Below, in pieces: positions 26,140 through 35,777 of a stretch of 64,000 bases of DNA. The notes beneath the pieces were generated by a model. It saw only the letters and a program-made list of their open reading frames with translations, was not told where the DNA came from and made no database searches. The stretch lies in assembly GCA_963709505.1 (NCBI GenBank), contig CAVPXC010000021.1, forward strand, positions 1-64,000, read 5' to 3'. Both the position numbers and the translations under genes were made by a program. The stretch is from CAVPXC01 sp963709505. Lineage in GTDB: Bacteria; Chloroflexota; Anaerolineae; JAAEKA01. How positions within the stretch are numbered: position 1 is the first letter of the stretch; every line of letters starts with the position of its first letter.

Positions 26140-27102
26140 ATGAACCTCCCACTCCCAACCGGCGACATCGACCTGCTGGCCATCGGCGAGACGTTGATCG
26201 ACTTCATCTCCGAGGAGACCGTGCCGTCGCTCCGCGAGGCGGAAACGTTTCGCCGCTTCCAAGGCGGCTCGCCCGGCAACATCGCCGGGAACGTTGCGCG
26301 GCTCGGCGGTAAGGGCGGCCTTATCTCCAAGATCGGCGACGACGCTTTTGGCAGATACTGCAAGGCCGAGCTCGATCAGGTGGGCGTCGTCACCGACTAC
26401 ATGGTGATGGACCCGACCGTGCGCACCACGGTGATCTTCGTCTCCAAGACGATCGGCACACCCGATTTCTCGGATTACCGGGCCGGCGATGCTGAATTGA
26501 CCCCGCAGGAGATCCCGGAGGAAGCGATCCGGCGCTCGCGGGTGGTCCACGCCTCGACCTTTGCGCTCAGCCGGCGGCCCTGCCGGGACGCGGTCGTCCA
26601 TGCGTTCCAGCTTGCCCAAAAGCACGGCAAGCTGATCTCGCTCGATCCCAACTACAGCCCGCGCATCTGGCCGGATCAAGACGAGGCCATGGACGTGCTT
26701 CAGCAGCTGTATGCGCTGGCAACGCTCACCAAGCCATCGCTGGACGACGCCAGCCGGCTGTTTGGGTCCGGCCTGGCGCCGGAGGCCTATATCGAGCGCT
26801 TCCATGCCTGGGGCCCCCGGCTGGTCGTGCTGACGATGGGCAAGGACGGCGCGATCGTGTCTATTGATGGACAGCAGACCCGCATCCAGCCGCTGCCGGT
26901 CAAGGTCGTCGATGCCACCGGCGCCGGCGATGCCTTCTGGGCCGGCTACCTGGTCAGCCAGTTGGATGGCCACGACCCGGTTTTTTCGGCGCACGTTGCC
27001 CAGGCTGTCGTCGCTCGCAAGCTCGAGCGGGTAGGGCCTCTGCCGCCCTCGGTGGATCGAGAGGCCCTGTACCGCGAGGTACGAGCGGGCGTTCACATCT
27101 AG
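26140..27102 (+). CDS. PfkB-family sugar kinase (fructokinase-like)
   Basis: 320-aa ribokinase/PfkB-type kinase. The N-terminal signature is GGSPGNIAGNVARLGGKGGL (about 44-63), the substrate region follows, and the C-terminal signature DATGAGDAFWAGYLV (about 256-270) holds the catalytic Asp. It probably phosphorylates fructose, given the neighbouring sucrose-type glycosyltransferase and sugar ABC genes. Intact, full length. Confidence 0.88.
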   Translation: MNLPLPTGDIDLLAIGETLIDFISEETVPSLREAETFRRFQGGSPGNIAGNVARLGGKGGLISKIGDDAFGRYCKAELDQVGVVTDYMVMDPTVRTTVIFVSKTIGTPDFSDYRAGDAELTPQEIPEEAIRRSRVVHASTFALSRRPCRDAVVHAFQLAQKHGKLISLDPNYSPRIWPDQDEAMDVLQQLYALATLTKPSLDDASRLFGSGLAPEAYIERFHAWGPRLVVLTMGKDGAIVSIDGQQTRIQPLPVKVVDATGAGDAFWAGYLVSQLDGHDPVFSAHVAQAVVARKLERVGPLPPSVDREALYREVRAGVHI

Positions 27103-27308
27103 GCCACACGGCTAACCATCAAGGCGGTCCGGTCCTATCGACCTGTCCCGGACGCTTCTGCCGCTAGCGATAGCAACTCGCTCACATCGAAAGGAGGAAA
27201 GACAACAACCATCCTACTGCCCACATTCTTGAAGTACCAAGTTTTGTGCCAATCTGTCAAACGTGTCGGTTGCGACACGAATCAACTCCAATGGAGGAGA
27301 AGTTACCC

Positions 27309-30120
27309 ATGAAAAGCAAGTTCTTTATGTTTCTCGCCGTGCTCATCGTGATGAGCATGGTTCTGGCCGCCTGCGGCGGCGGCAACGCAGAGCCTACCCC
27401 CGCTCCTGCGCCAGTCGAGGAGCCTACTGCCAGCTCCCGCACCGGTCGAGCAAGCAACCGAGGCGCCCGCTCCAGTGGAGCAACCCACCGAGGCACCGGT
27501 AGTAGTGGACGGTGGTGATACATCAGTAGGTGCAAGCGCTGAGTTAGCACGCGCCGAGGGTCTCACCTGCCTGGCAGATGCCTACGACGGCAAGGCCAAG
27601 GGCACGGTCGTAACCATGGCCGGCCCCTTCACCGACGAGGATACGGTCAAGTTCGAGAACTCGATCAAGGCCTTCGAGGAAGCTACCGGCATCGACATCC
27701 AGTACGAGGGCTCCAAGGAGTTCGAGGCCAGCATCACCGTGCGCGTGCAGGCCGGCGACGCCCCCGACGTCGTGGACTTCCCCCAGCCCGGCCTGCTCAA
27801 CACCTTCGTCGGCCAGGGCGAGGTTGTCCCGGTCACCGACATGGTGCCCGAAGCCTGGCTGGCCAAGAACTACCTCCAGTCGTGGCGCGATATGGCGACC
27901 ATGACCGGCGCCGATGGCACAGCCCAGGAATACGGCGTGTGGCAGCGCTTCAACGGCAAGAGCCTGGTGTGGTATCCCAAGGATGACTTCGAAGCCGCCG
28001 GCTACGCAGTCCCCACCACCTGGGAAGAGCTGCAAGCCCTTCAGGACCAGATCGTCTCGGACGGCGACACCCCCTGGTGCGTCGGCATCGAGTCCGGCGC
28101 CGCCACCGGCTGGCCCGCCACCGACTGGACCGAGGAGTTCATGCTCCGCACCACCTCGCTTGACAACTACGACAACTGGATCACCGGCGATCTGCCCTTC
28201 TCCTCGCCCGAGGTCAAGAACGCCATCGAGACCTTCGCCAGCATCTGGAACGACGATGCCATGGTTCAGGGCGGCACGGCGGCGATCGTCACCACCTTCT
28301 TCGGCGATTCCCCGTCCCCCATGTTCGAGGACCCGCCCACCTGCTGGATGCACAAGCAGGGCAACTTCATCACCTCCTTCTTCCCGCCCGAGGCCGTGTA
28401 TGGCGAGGACTACGGTGTCTTCTACCTGCCCGGCGTGGACGAGGCAGTATGGCAAGCCCTTCCTGGTGGCCGGCGACATCATGGCTGCCTTCGAGAACCG
28501 GCCTGAGACCTGCGCGGTGATGCAGTACTTCTCCACCGGTGAAGGCGTCAGAGGCTGGCTGGCCGCTGGCGGCGCACTCGGTCCGCAGAAGGACGTCCAG
28601 CTCGACTGGTATGGCAGCCCGTTGGAGGCGACATCGCCGGCCTCGTCGCCGGCGCTACCGCCGTCCGCTTCGACGCTTCCGACCTCATGCCCGGCGAAGT
28701 CGGCTCCGGCTCCTTCTGGAAGGGCATGACCGACTACTTCTCCGGCGCCGCCGACCTGGATACCGTCCTCGCCGAGATCGACGCCTCCTGGCCCGAGGGC
28801 GTTTCCGGGGCCGGTGGCACAGGGGGTACAGCCGCAGCCGAATCCGTCGGTGCGAGCGCTGAAGGCGCCGCATCGAAAGGCCTGACTGAGCTGGCGGATG
28901 CCTACAACGGCAAGATGAAGGGCACAGTCGTAACCATGGCCGGTCCCTTCACCGACGAGGATACGGTCAAGTTTGAGAACTCGATCAAGGCCTTTGAGGA
29001 AGCCACCGGCATCGACATCCAGTACGAGGGCTCCAAAGAGTTCGAGGCCAGCATCACCGTGCGCGTGCAGGCCGGCGACGCCCCCGACGTCGTGGACTTC
29101 CCCCAGCCCGGCCTGCTCAACACCTTCGTCGGCCAGGGCGAGGTTGTCCCGGCCACCGACATGGTGCCTGAGGCCTGGCTGGCTGAGAACTATCTCCAGT
29201 CGTGGCGCGATATGGCCACCATGACCGGCGCCGATGGCACGGCCCAGGAATACGGCGTGTGGCAGCGCTTCAACGGCAAGAGCCTGGTGTGGTACCCCAA
29301 GGATGACTTCGAAGCCGCCGGCTACGCCGTGCCCACCACCTGGGAAGAGCTGCAAGCCCTTCAGGACCAGATCGTCTCGGACGGCGACACCCCCTGGTGC
29401 GTCGGCATCGAGTCCGGCGCCGCCACCGGCTGGCCCGCCACCGACTGGACCGAGGAGTTCATGCTCCGCACCACCTCGCTTGACAACTACGACAACTGGA
29501 TCACCGGCGATCTGCCCTTCTCCTCGCCCGAGGTCAAGAACGCCATCGAGACCTTCGCCGGCATCTGGAACGACGATGCCATGGTTCAGGGCGGCACGGC
29601 GGCGATCGTCACCACCTTCTTCGGCGATTCCCCGACCCCTATGTTCGAGGACCCGCCCAACTGCTGGATGCACAAGCAGGGCAACTTCATCACCTCCTTC
29701 TTCCCGGCCGAGGCCGTGTATGGCGAGGACTACGGTGTCTTCTACCTCCCCGGCGTGGACGAGCAGTATGGCAAGCCCTTCCTGGTGGCCGGCGACATCA
29801 TGGCTGCCTTCGAGGATCGCCCTGAGACACGTGCCGTAATGCAGTACTTCTCCACCGGCGAAGGCGTCAGAGGTTGGCTGGCCGCTGGCGGCGCACTCGG
29901 TCCGCAGAAGGACGTCCAGCTCGACTGGTATGGCAGCCCGTTGGAGGCTGACATCGCCGGTCTTGTCGCCGATGCCACCTCCGTCCGCTTCGACGCTTCC
30001 GACCTGATGCCCGGCGAAGTCGGCTCCGGTTCCTTCTGGAAGGGCATGACCGACTACTTCTCCGGCGCCGCCGACCTGGATACCGTCCTCGCCGAGATCG
30101 ATGCCTCCTGGCCGCGGTAA
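27309..30120 (+). CDS. Tandemly duplicated sugar ABC substrate-binding protein (fusion), frameshifted in copy 1
   Basis: Lipoprotein with signal peptide and lipobox (VLIVMSMVLAACGGG), a Pro/Glu/Ala linker, then two nearly identical family-1 extracellular solute-binding domains. The two units are offset by exactly 1320 bp (440 codons): 27601-28795 and 28921-30115. They are joined in frame by ASWPEGVSGAGGTGG and a Ser/Ala-rich linker. Copy 2 is intact to the stop at 30120. Copy 1 carries an indel in the linker (about 27430), an extra G (about 28448) and a lost T (about 28630). Intended product about 937 aa with two binding lobes for one transporter, feeding the permeases downstream. Confidence 0.85.
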
Positions 30121-30185
30121 GGATAAGTTCGGAGTAGCTGACCGACTGCGTCAGTCTCCGGTAGGGACTATCGACCTGTAACATG

Positions 30186-30239
30186 CCCGTAGTGACGGCT
30201 TCAGCCGTCTCTCCAAGCGACACCAGTCGTCACTACGGG
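30186..30239. repeat. Intercistronic palindrome (CCCGTAGTGACG)
   Basis: Arms CCCGTAGTGACG (30186-30197) and CGTCACTACGGG (30228-30239), with an inner GACGGCTTCAGCCGTC hairpin at 30194-30209. It lies between the binding-protein and permease genes, where it could stabilise the upstream mRNA and lower permease expression. Confidence 0.65.
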
Positions 30240-30272
30240 TCTCCTCCACACACCAGGCAAAGGAGAGCCGCC

Positions 30273-31395
30273 ATGCAACAGCCTGCAGAAGCAAAAGCCG
30301 CCAAGCCGACCGGGCCTCTGGCTTGGCTGGCTACCAACATTTTCCGCATTCTCATCTCGCTCTTCGTGCCCATTGTCACCTTTGTGGTGCTCTACGCCGG
30401 GTTTGTCTTCCTGCGGGACAGCAACGCGCCGAAGCTCGTCGTCGCCATCGTGGCCGTCATCTGGGGAGTGGGCGGTGTCGCGTTGCTCTACCTGGTGTCT
30501 AACTGGCTGGTGGAACGACTCGGCGACCCGTGGCGAGCCCGCATCCTGCCGTTTGTCTTCGTAGGACCGGCTGTGGCTATCCTGATCTGGTATCTGGCCT
30601 TGCCGGCCGTCCGTACCTTCTGGATGAGCTTGCTCGACCGCAACGGCGAGGAATTTGTGGGCCTGGCGAACTATGTGGCCGTCTTCACCAACCGCAACAT
30701 GTTCACGGCCTTCCGCAACAATATCATGTGGATCATCTTCGGCGCCACGGCGACGGTCGTGCTGGGACTTCTTGATCGCCGTCCTGGCCGACCGCAGCCG
30801 GTTCGACAAGGTCGGTAAGTCACTGATCTTCATGCCGATGGCCATCTCGATGGTGGGCGCCGCCGTGATCTGGAACATGATGTACGATATCAATCCAAAC
30901 ATCGGCCTCTTCAATGCGATCTATACCGGCATCACCGGCAATAAGCCCATTGCCTGGACCGCCTCGGCCCAGCTTGCGCCCTGGAACAACCTGTTCTTGA
31001 TCCTCGTCATGGTTTGGCTGCAAACAGGCTTCGCCATGGTGCTCTTTTCGGCCGCGATCAAGGGCATCCCTGGGGATATGTTGGAGGCGGCGCGCGTGGA
31101 CGGCGCCACCGAGCTGCAGGTGTTCTTCAAGATTATGATCCCAACGATCATGGGCACCATCATCACGGTATCGACCACCGTCCTGATCTTCACCTTGAAG
31201 ATCTTCGACGTCGTGCAGGTGATGACCGGCGGCCAGTTCGGCACCCAGGTGATCGCAACCCAGTTCTATCGAGAGGTCTTTACCAACCAAAACTCGGGGT
31301 ACGGCTCCGCGATCGCGATCGTTCTGCTCCTGGCCGTCGTTCCGGTGATGATCTATAACCTGCGCCAGTTCAGAGGACAGGAAGGTTTCTCATGA
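30273..31395 (+). CDS. Sugar ABC permease 1 (MalF-like), frameshifted as sequenced
   Basis: Inner-membrane permease of a carbohydrate ABC importer, start ATG 30273 behind AAAGGAG. The N-terminal helices lie at about 25-100 (IFRILISLFVPIVTFVVLYAG). The binding-protein-dependent transport domain begins near 120. A single-base indel near 30768 (GGACTTCTTG) moves the frame; the rest (LIAVLADRSRFDKVGK, MPMAISMVGAAVIWNMM) runs to 31395. The EAA loop is clear (LEAARVDGATELQVFFKIMIP). Intended length about 374 aa. It overlaps the next permease by four bases (ATGA). Confidence 0.82.
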
Positions 31396-32504
31396 GCACT
31401 CAGACAGCTACAAAGAAACGCAGAGTGAGCACCGGCGATATCCTCGTCAACGGCGCATTGATCCTGATGGTCGTCCTATGGCTCATCCCAACTATCGGGT
31501 TGCTGGTCTCGTCCTTCCGCACGCGCTTTGACATTCAAACGTCGGGCTGGTGGACGATCTTCCCCCACAAAGAGTGGGAGACCACGAAAACGATTATCAT
31601 ACCGACCGACCTGGATCGCAACGGCGTGATGACCATCGAAGGCGCGCAGGGCACCTTTGAGGATTTCCGTGCCGGCGTTATCACGGGTGACGACAAGCAG
31701 CTGGTATGGATTGGCAACAAACGTCTGGGAAGAATCGAGGTTCAGGAACAGCAATGGACCATGAACCTGGACTTCACCCTGGAGAACTATCAGCAGGTCC
31801 TTGGAGGCAAAACCTTCGAGATCCGCAACGCAGACGGCACCACGACCACGGTGCAAGGCGACGATTTCTGGGGCGCGTTCATGAACAGCCTGATCGTGAC
31901 CGTCCCAGCCACGGTGATACCCATCTTGATCGCCGCCTTTGCCGCGTATGCCTTCGCCTGGATGCGTTTCCCCGGCCGGCGGGTCTTCTTCATCATGGTG
32001 GTAGCCCTGTTGGTCGTGCCCTTGCAGATCGCCCTGGTGCCCATCCTTAAAGACTATGTCAAGCTCGACTTGAACGGCACCTTTCTAGGCATCTGGCTGG
32101 CGCACACAGGCTTTGGCCTGTCGCTGGCCGTTTACTTGCTCTACAATTATATCAGCACCCTGCCCCGGGAGATCATGGAGTCGGCCTTTATCGACGGCGC
32201 CTCGCACTTCACGATCTTTACCCGGCTTGTGCTGCCGCTGTCGGTGCCGGCCCTGGCCTCCTTCGCCATCTTCCAGTTCCTGTGGACCTGGAACGACTAC
32301 CTGGTGGCCTTGATCTTCATCGGCGCCAAGCCTGGCGTGCAGGTCTTGACGATGCGTATCGCCGAGATGGTCGGCTCGCGCGGCAACGACTGGCACCTGC
32401 TCACCGCCGGCGCGTTCGTCTCGATGATCGTGCCGTTGATCGTCTTCTTCGGCCTGCAGCGCTTCTTCGTGCGCGGCATGATGGCTGGCTCAGTGAAGGG
32501 TTAA
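31392..32504 (+). CDS. Sugar ABC permease 2 (MalG-like)
   Basis: 370-aa permease partner of the preceding gene, with six expected membrane helices and the EAA motif MESAFIDGASHFTIFTRLVLP (about 261-280). Between helices 1 and 2 it has a long extracytoplasmic insertion (about 50-155), longer than in MalG, which may contact the unusual two-lobed binding protein. No ATPase gene is in this locus, so a shared MsmX/UgpC-type ATPase elsewhere is likely. Confidence 0.88.
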   Translation: MSTQTATKKRRVSTGDILVNGALILMVVLWLIPTIGLLVSSFRTRFDIQTSGWWTIFPHKEWETTKTIIIPTDLDRNGVMTIEGAQGTFEDFRAGVITGDDKQLVWIGNKRLGRIEVQEQQWTMNLDFTLENYQQVLGGKTFEIRNADGTTTTVQGDDFWGAFMNSLIVTVPATVIPILIAAFAAYAFAWMRFPGRRVFFIMVVALLVVPLQIALVPILKDYVKLDLNGTFLGIWLAHTGFGLSLAVYLLYNYISTLPREIMESAFIDGASHFTIFTRLVLPLSVPALASFAIFQFLWTWNDYLVALIFIGAKPGVQVLTMRIAEMVGSRGNDWHLLTAGAFVSMIVPLIVFFGLQRFFVRGMMAGSVKG

Positions 32505-32517
32505 CCGGGAGGTACCT

Positions 32518-33030
32518 ATGAGCACCCTGATTATCATGACCTTTGACACGGAACATCGGGCATTCGACGTGCTCGACGAGATCAAGAAGGACGAGAAGGA
32601 GAAGCAGTTCGAGATCGAGGACGCGGTGGTTGCCACTAAGGACCAACACGGTAAAGTCCACGTCAAGGAAACCCGCGACTTCACCTCCAAGCGCGGCGCT
32701 CTGACCGGTGGCGCGCTCGGTCTGGTGATCGGCGCCGTGCTGGCGGGTCCCATCGGCGTGATTGTCGTGACCGGCCTGGGCGCCCTGGCCGGCGGCCTGA
32801 CGAGCAAGGCGGTCGATCTTGGCTTTAGCAAGGACCAGATCGACATGGTCAGCCAGTCGATGCACGAAGGCAACTCGGCGATCTTCCTGATGCTGAAAGG
32901 GGGCAAGTCGGATCTCCTTGCGGCTTGGGCGAACCATGAACCGGGCCATTTGGTCGAGTTTACGGTCACTGAGGACGCGCAGGTAGACGCCAGCAACTAC
33001 ATGGCGACCGTCGGGCACATCAACGAATAG
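32518..33030 (+). CDS. DUF1269 membrane-associated protein
   Basis: 170-aa DUF1269 protein. The N-terminal α/β part (TLIIMTFDTEHRAFDVLDEI) is followed by a Gly-rich pair of hydrophobic segments (GALGLVIGAVLAGPIGVIVV, GLGALAGGL; about 63-95) and a second α/β half (GNSAIFLMLKGGKSD). The family's role is unknown; members are often stress-linked. It has a GGGAGG site 5 bases before ATG 32518 and its own strong terminator. Confidence 0.85.
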   Translation: MSTLIIMTFDTEHRAFDVLDEIKKDEKEKQFEIEDAVVATKDQHGKVHVKETRDFTSKRGALTGGALGLVIGAVLAGPIGVIVVTGLGALAGGLTSKAVDLGFSKDQIDMVSQSMHEGNSAIFLMLKGGKSDLLAAWANHEPGHLVEFTVTEDAQVDASNYMATVGHINE

Positions 33031-33056
33031 CGAACGCTCAACAGCTCTCTGAACGA

Positions 33057-33096
33057 CGCGACGGCGTAGCAGTGACTGCTACGCCGTCGCGTTTTT
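33057..33096 (+). terminator. Strong Rho-independent terminator
   Basis: A perfect 17-bp inverted repeat (CGCGACGGCGTAGCAGT, 33057-33073, and its complement 33075-33091) with a single central base, followed by TTTTT. Ends the DUF1269 transcript. Confidence 0.9.
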
Positions 33097-33099
33097 CCG

Positions 33100-33320
33100 G
33101 TCAAGTTCGCGAGTCCGGTCCCAGCGCAGGTGCCAAACCGCGGACTTCAAACCGCGGACTCCCCGACTTGTCGGGGCTCTGGACGCCGCGCTGTCATCGC
33201 TGGCGGGCACGGTCGGACCCCGAACAAGTTCGGGAGTCCGGGCGGTTGCCAGCACTTCTCAATCTGTCCATGAGATCAGCTGACATAGTTGCCGTCAGGC
33301 CTATCGCACAAGGCCTTAGG
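33100..33320. other. Intergenic region with degenerate palindromes
   Basis: It contains AAACCGCGGACT repeated, and CCCCGACTTGTCGGGG and CCCGAACAAGTTCGGG palindromes. No open frame with a ribosome-binding site. Probably decayed repeat elements. Confidence 0.4.
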
Positions 33321-33321
33321 T

Positions 33322-33350
33322 TTGCAACCCACAGCTTCCCGTGGTATAAT
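33322..33350 (+). promoter_or_regulatory. Promoter of secG
   Basis: TTGCAA (33322-33327), 17-bp spacer, perfect TATAAT (33345-33350), 35 bases before the GTG start. Confidence 0.8.
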
Positions 33351-33384
33351 TTGCCCCAGTTCAAAAAACCGGAGGCAACTGTAA

Positions 33385-33603
33385 GTGATCACTGTTTTGT
33401 ACATCGTTCAAATCATCTTGGGCATTACGCTGATCGCCCTGGCGATGATGCAGGCCAAGAACCTGGGCAGCGGCGCTGTATTCGGCGGCAGCGACAGCTT
33501 TCAGACCACGAAGCGCGGTTTCGAGAAGACCCTCTTCAATCTGACCCTCGTCGTCAGCATTTTGTTCTTCATTGTGGCTCTGTTCTCGGCCGCCCTCACC
33601 TAG
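33385..33603 (+). CDS. secG: Preprotein translocase subunit SecG
   Basis: 72-aa two-helix membrane protein of the Sec translocon, start GTG 33385 behind GGAGG. Helix 1 LYIVQIILGITLIALAMMQ, the conserved loop GSGAVFGGSDSFQTTKRG (28-45), and helix 2 FNLTLVVSILFFIVALFSA match SecG well. Own promoter upstream and terminator downstream. Confidence 0.93.
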   Translation: MITVLYIVQIILGITLIALAMMQAKNLGSGAVFGGSDSFQTTKRGFEKTLFNLTLVVSILFFIVALFSAALT

Positions 33604-33631
33604 TCGCTGCATCTTCTCGTTTGATCCGACT

Positions 33632-33660
33632 GCCGCGTCTGCACTTCGTGCGACGCGGCG
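33632..33660 (+). terminator. Terminator after secG
   Basis: GCCGCGTC-T-GCAC / GTGC-G-GACGCGGC hairpin with TTC loop followed by GTTGTT. Placed between secG and the next gene. Confidence 0.65.
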
Positions 33661-33684
33661 TTGTTCTGTTTAGGGAAAAGCCTC

Positions 33685-35349
33685 TTGGGACGCTCAATCC
33701 GCTGGCAGGCGCTAATTGCTTTTCTGGGCATTGTGCTGCTGGCCGCCATCCTCTCAAGCACTGCGCGCGAGTTCACCAGCCTCATCGTACCCGCCAAAGG
33801 CGGGGTTTACACCGAGGCAGTGGTGGGCGTGCCTCAGACGATCAACCCACTCCTGAGTTTCGGCAACGAGCTCGACCGTGATCTGACCGGCCTGATCTTC
33901 CAGGGTCTAGTGAGCTTGAACGAGCGCGGCGAGCCGGCGCCGAGCCTGGCCGAACGGTGGGAGATCAGCCCGGACGAGCTAGAATACACCTTCCACTTGC
34001 GACCGGGGGTTCGCTGGCACGACGGTGCGCCGTTTACGGCCGCCGATGTGGTATTCACGGTGGGTGTGCTGCAATCTGACGCATTCGCCAATTCGGGCGC
34101 ACCTGCTTCGACTTATCTGTCGCAACTGTGGCGCAGCGTGACCATCGAACAGCTCGACGAATCTACAATACGATTCCGCCTGCAGCAACCGCTGGCCTCG
34201 TTTCTGTCCGAAGCTACGATCGGGATCCTGCCGGCGCACCTATGGAGCGCCGTACCAGTGGCCGAGATCTCGCAGTCGGCTCTTAACCTGCAGCCGGTCG
34301 GCACCGGCCCTTGGCGGCTCGCCGGCCTGACCGCGTTGACGGCGCGGCTCGAGCCCAACCCCTATGGGTCCGGCCCGCTTCCATTTCTAGAGGCAATCGA
34401 GTTCCGGTTCTTCCCGGACTACACGAGCGCTTTCAGTGCATTTCAGGGTGGTGAGGTGGATGGCGTCAGCCGCATCGTGGCGCAGGACATGGCGGCCGCG
34501 CAGGCCAGCAAGGATATGACGGTGTTCACGGCGCCGCTGGCCGGCGAGACCTTTGTCTATTTCAACCTGGCTAGTTCCACGGCCCCATTTCTAGCCGACA
34601 AGCGAGTGCGCCAGGCGTTATCGGTCTCGTTGGATAAGTCCAAGTTGATCGATGAGGCTTTGAATGGCCAGGGCATGCCGGCCGATGGCCCCTTTATGCC
34701 CGGCACCTGGGCTTATGCGCCGCAGCAGACGCCCAGGCCGAACTTTCAGCAGGCAGCCGAGCTGTTGGTGGAGGCCGGCTGGGCGGACAACGATGGGGAC
34801 GGCGTACGGGATCAGAATGACGTGCCCTTGTCATTCGAGCTTGTGGGCGACAACGAGGCTGTGCTGCAGGCCTTGGCATCGCAATGGCGGCAGATTGGGG
34901 TTGATGCCAGGCCCAAAGTGGTGGACATCACCAGCCTGGCGACCGAGTCGTTAAGCCCGCGACGCTTCGATGCTGCCGTCACTCACTGGCAGCTCAGCGG
35001 CGACCCGGACCCTTATCCGCTATGGCATTCGACACAGATTGAGAACGGGCAGAACTACACCGGCTGGAGCAACATCCAGGCCGATCTGTTGATGGAGCAA
35101 GGGCGGGCGGTAACCGATCCCGGTCTGCGTATGCAACTGTACGGCGAGTTTCAAAAGATCTTCGCCGATGAGCTTCCGGCCCTGCCATTGTTCTTCGACG
35201 TCTACAGCTACGGCGTGAGTGATCGGGTCAACGGCGTCAAGGTAGGCCGGCTGAACTCGCCTTGGGAACGCTTCCGCACGGCCGATCAATGGTACAAAGT
35301 AACGGAGCGGGTCACGGCCGTGCCGATGGAGACGGGAGTGGGCAGGTAG
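33685..35349 (+). CDS. Peptide/nickel-type ABC substrate-binding protein
   Basis: Family-5 extracellular solute-binding protein (about 554 aa), with one N-terminal hydrophobic segment (ALIAFLGIVLLAAIL) acting as signal or anchor, not a lipobox. The core motifs are LTGLIFQGLVSLNERGEPAPSLAERW (in two pieces), YTFHLRPGVRWHDGAPFTAADVVFT, and FVYFNLASSTAPF. The start is ambiguous: TTG 33685 or TTG 33661; the former avoids overlap with the terminator. No permease or ATPase is adjacent. The stop codon lies inside the first unit of the GGTAGATT repeat array. Confidence 0.85.
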   Translation: MGRSIRWQALIAFLGIVLLAAILSSTAREFTSLIVPAKGGVYTEAVVGVPQTINPLLSFGNELDRDLTGLIFQGLVSLNERGEPAPSLAERWEISPDELEYTFHLRPGVRWHDGAPFTAADVVFTVGVLQSDAFANSGAPASTYLSQLWRSVTIEQLDESTIRFRLQQPLASFLSEATIGILPAHLWSAVPVAEISQSALNLQPVGTGPWRLAGLTALTARLEPNPYGSGPLPFLEAIEFRFFPDYTSAFSAFQGGEVDGVSRIVAQDMAAAQASKDMTVFTAPLAGETFVYFNLASSTAPFLADKRVRQALSVSLDKSKLIDEALNGQGMPADGPFMPGTWAYAPQQTPRPNFQQAAELLVEAGWADNDGDGVRDQNDVPLSFELVGDNEAVLQALASQWRQIGVDARPKVVDITSLATESLSPRRFDAAVTHWQLSGDPDPYPLWHSTQIENGQNYTGWSNIQADLLMEQGRAVTDPGLRMQLYGEFQKIFADELPALPLFFDVYSYGVSDRVNGVKVGRLNSPWERFRTADQWYKVTERVTAVPMETGVGR

Positions 35350-35488
35350 ATTGGTAGATTGGTAAACTGGTAAGATTGGTAGATTGATAGATTGGTAGAT
35401 TGGAAAAGCGGTGAGGATCTCTCACCGACCTGCAACCCAATCTACCAATCTATCAATCTACCAATCTTACCAATCTTACCAATCTACC
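35345..35488. repeat. GGTAGATT tandem-repeat hairpin
   Basis: Left arm of ATTGGTAG-type octamers (35345-35405), centre of about 33 nt (GCGGTGAGGATCTCTCACCG is itself palindromic), right arm of complementary CAATCTAC units (35439-35488). The first unit contains the TAG stop of the preceding gene. Probably acts as a terminator. Confidence 0.75.
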
Positions 35489-35540
35489 CCCCGGTTTTTG
35501 ACAATTAACCCTGACCGTGATAAACTTTTCTTAGTAGCAA

Positions 35541-35627
35541 GCCGAAGTGGCGGAATTGGCAGACGCGCTACGTTCAGGGCGTAGTGGGCATTAGCCCGTG
35601 TGGGTTCAAGTCCCTCCTTCGGCACCA
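35541..35627 (+). tRNA. tRNA-Leu (CAG)
   Basis: Acceptor GCCGAAG pairs with CTTCGGC (35617-35623). The anticodon stem CTACG/CGTAG encloses TTCAGGG with anticodon CAG. The long variable arm TGGGC-ATTA-GCCCG is typical of leucine tRNA, and the T loop is TTCAAGT. CCA is encoded (35625-35627). Confidence 0.95.
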
Positions 35628-35634
35628 GACCACG

Positions 35635-35670
35635 ACAAGTCCCAGACGACATTCTCTGGGGCTTGTTTTT
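35635..35670 (+). terminator. Terminator after tRNA-Leu
   Basis: ACAAG-T-CCCAG (35635-35645) pairs with CTGGG-G-CTTGT (35656-35666), followed by TTTT. Confidence 0.8.
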
Positions 35671-35777
35671 AACAAGGCAAACCCGGTGCGTTGGTTGTGT
35701 AGGTTCACGGTCTTGTCAAGACCAACGTATGGGACGCCTCCTTTGGATCAGGTCTCATGCGATTTTCGGAGGGACCG

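Noticed and set aside
27246..27308. Earlier start of the binding protein upstream of ATG 27309
   Set aside because: The upstream codons do not form a signal peptide; ATG 27309 follows GGAGGAG and begins a canonical lipoprotein leader.
27544..29673. 709-aa minus-strand ORF
   Set aside because: Antisense shadow of the duplicated binding protein; Gly/Val/Asp-biased composition and no recognisable domain.
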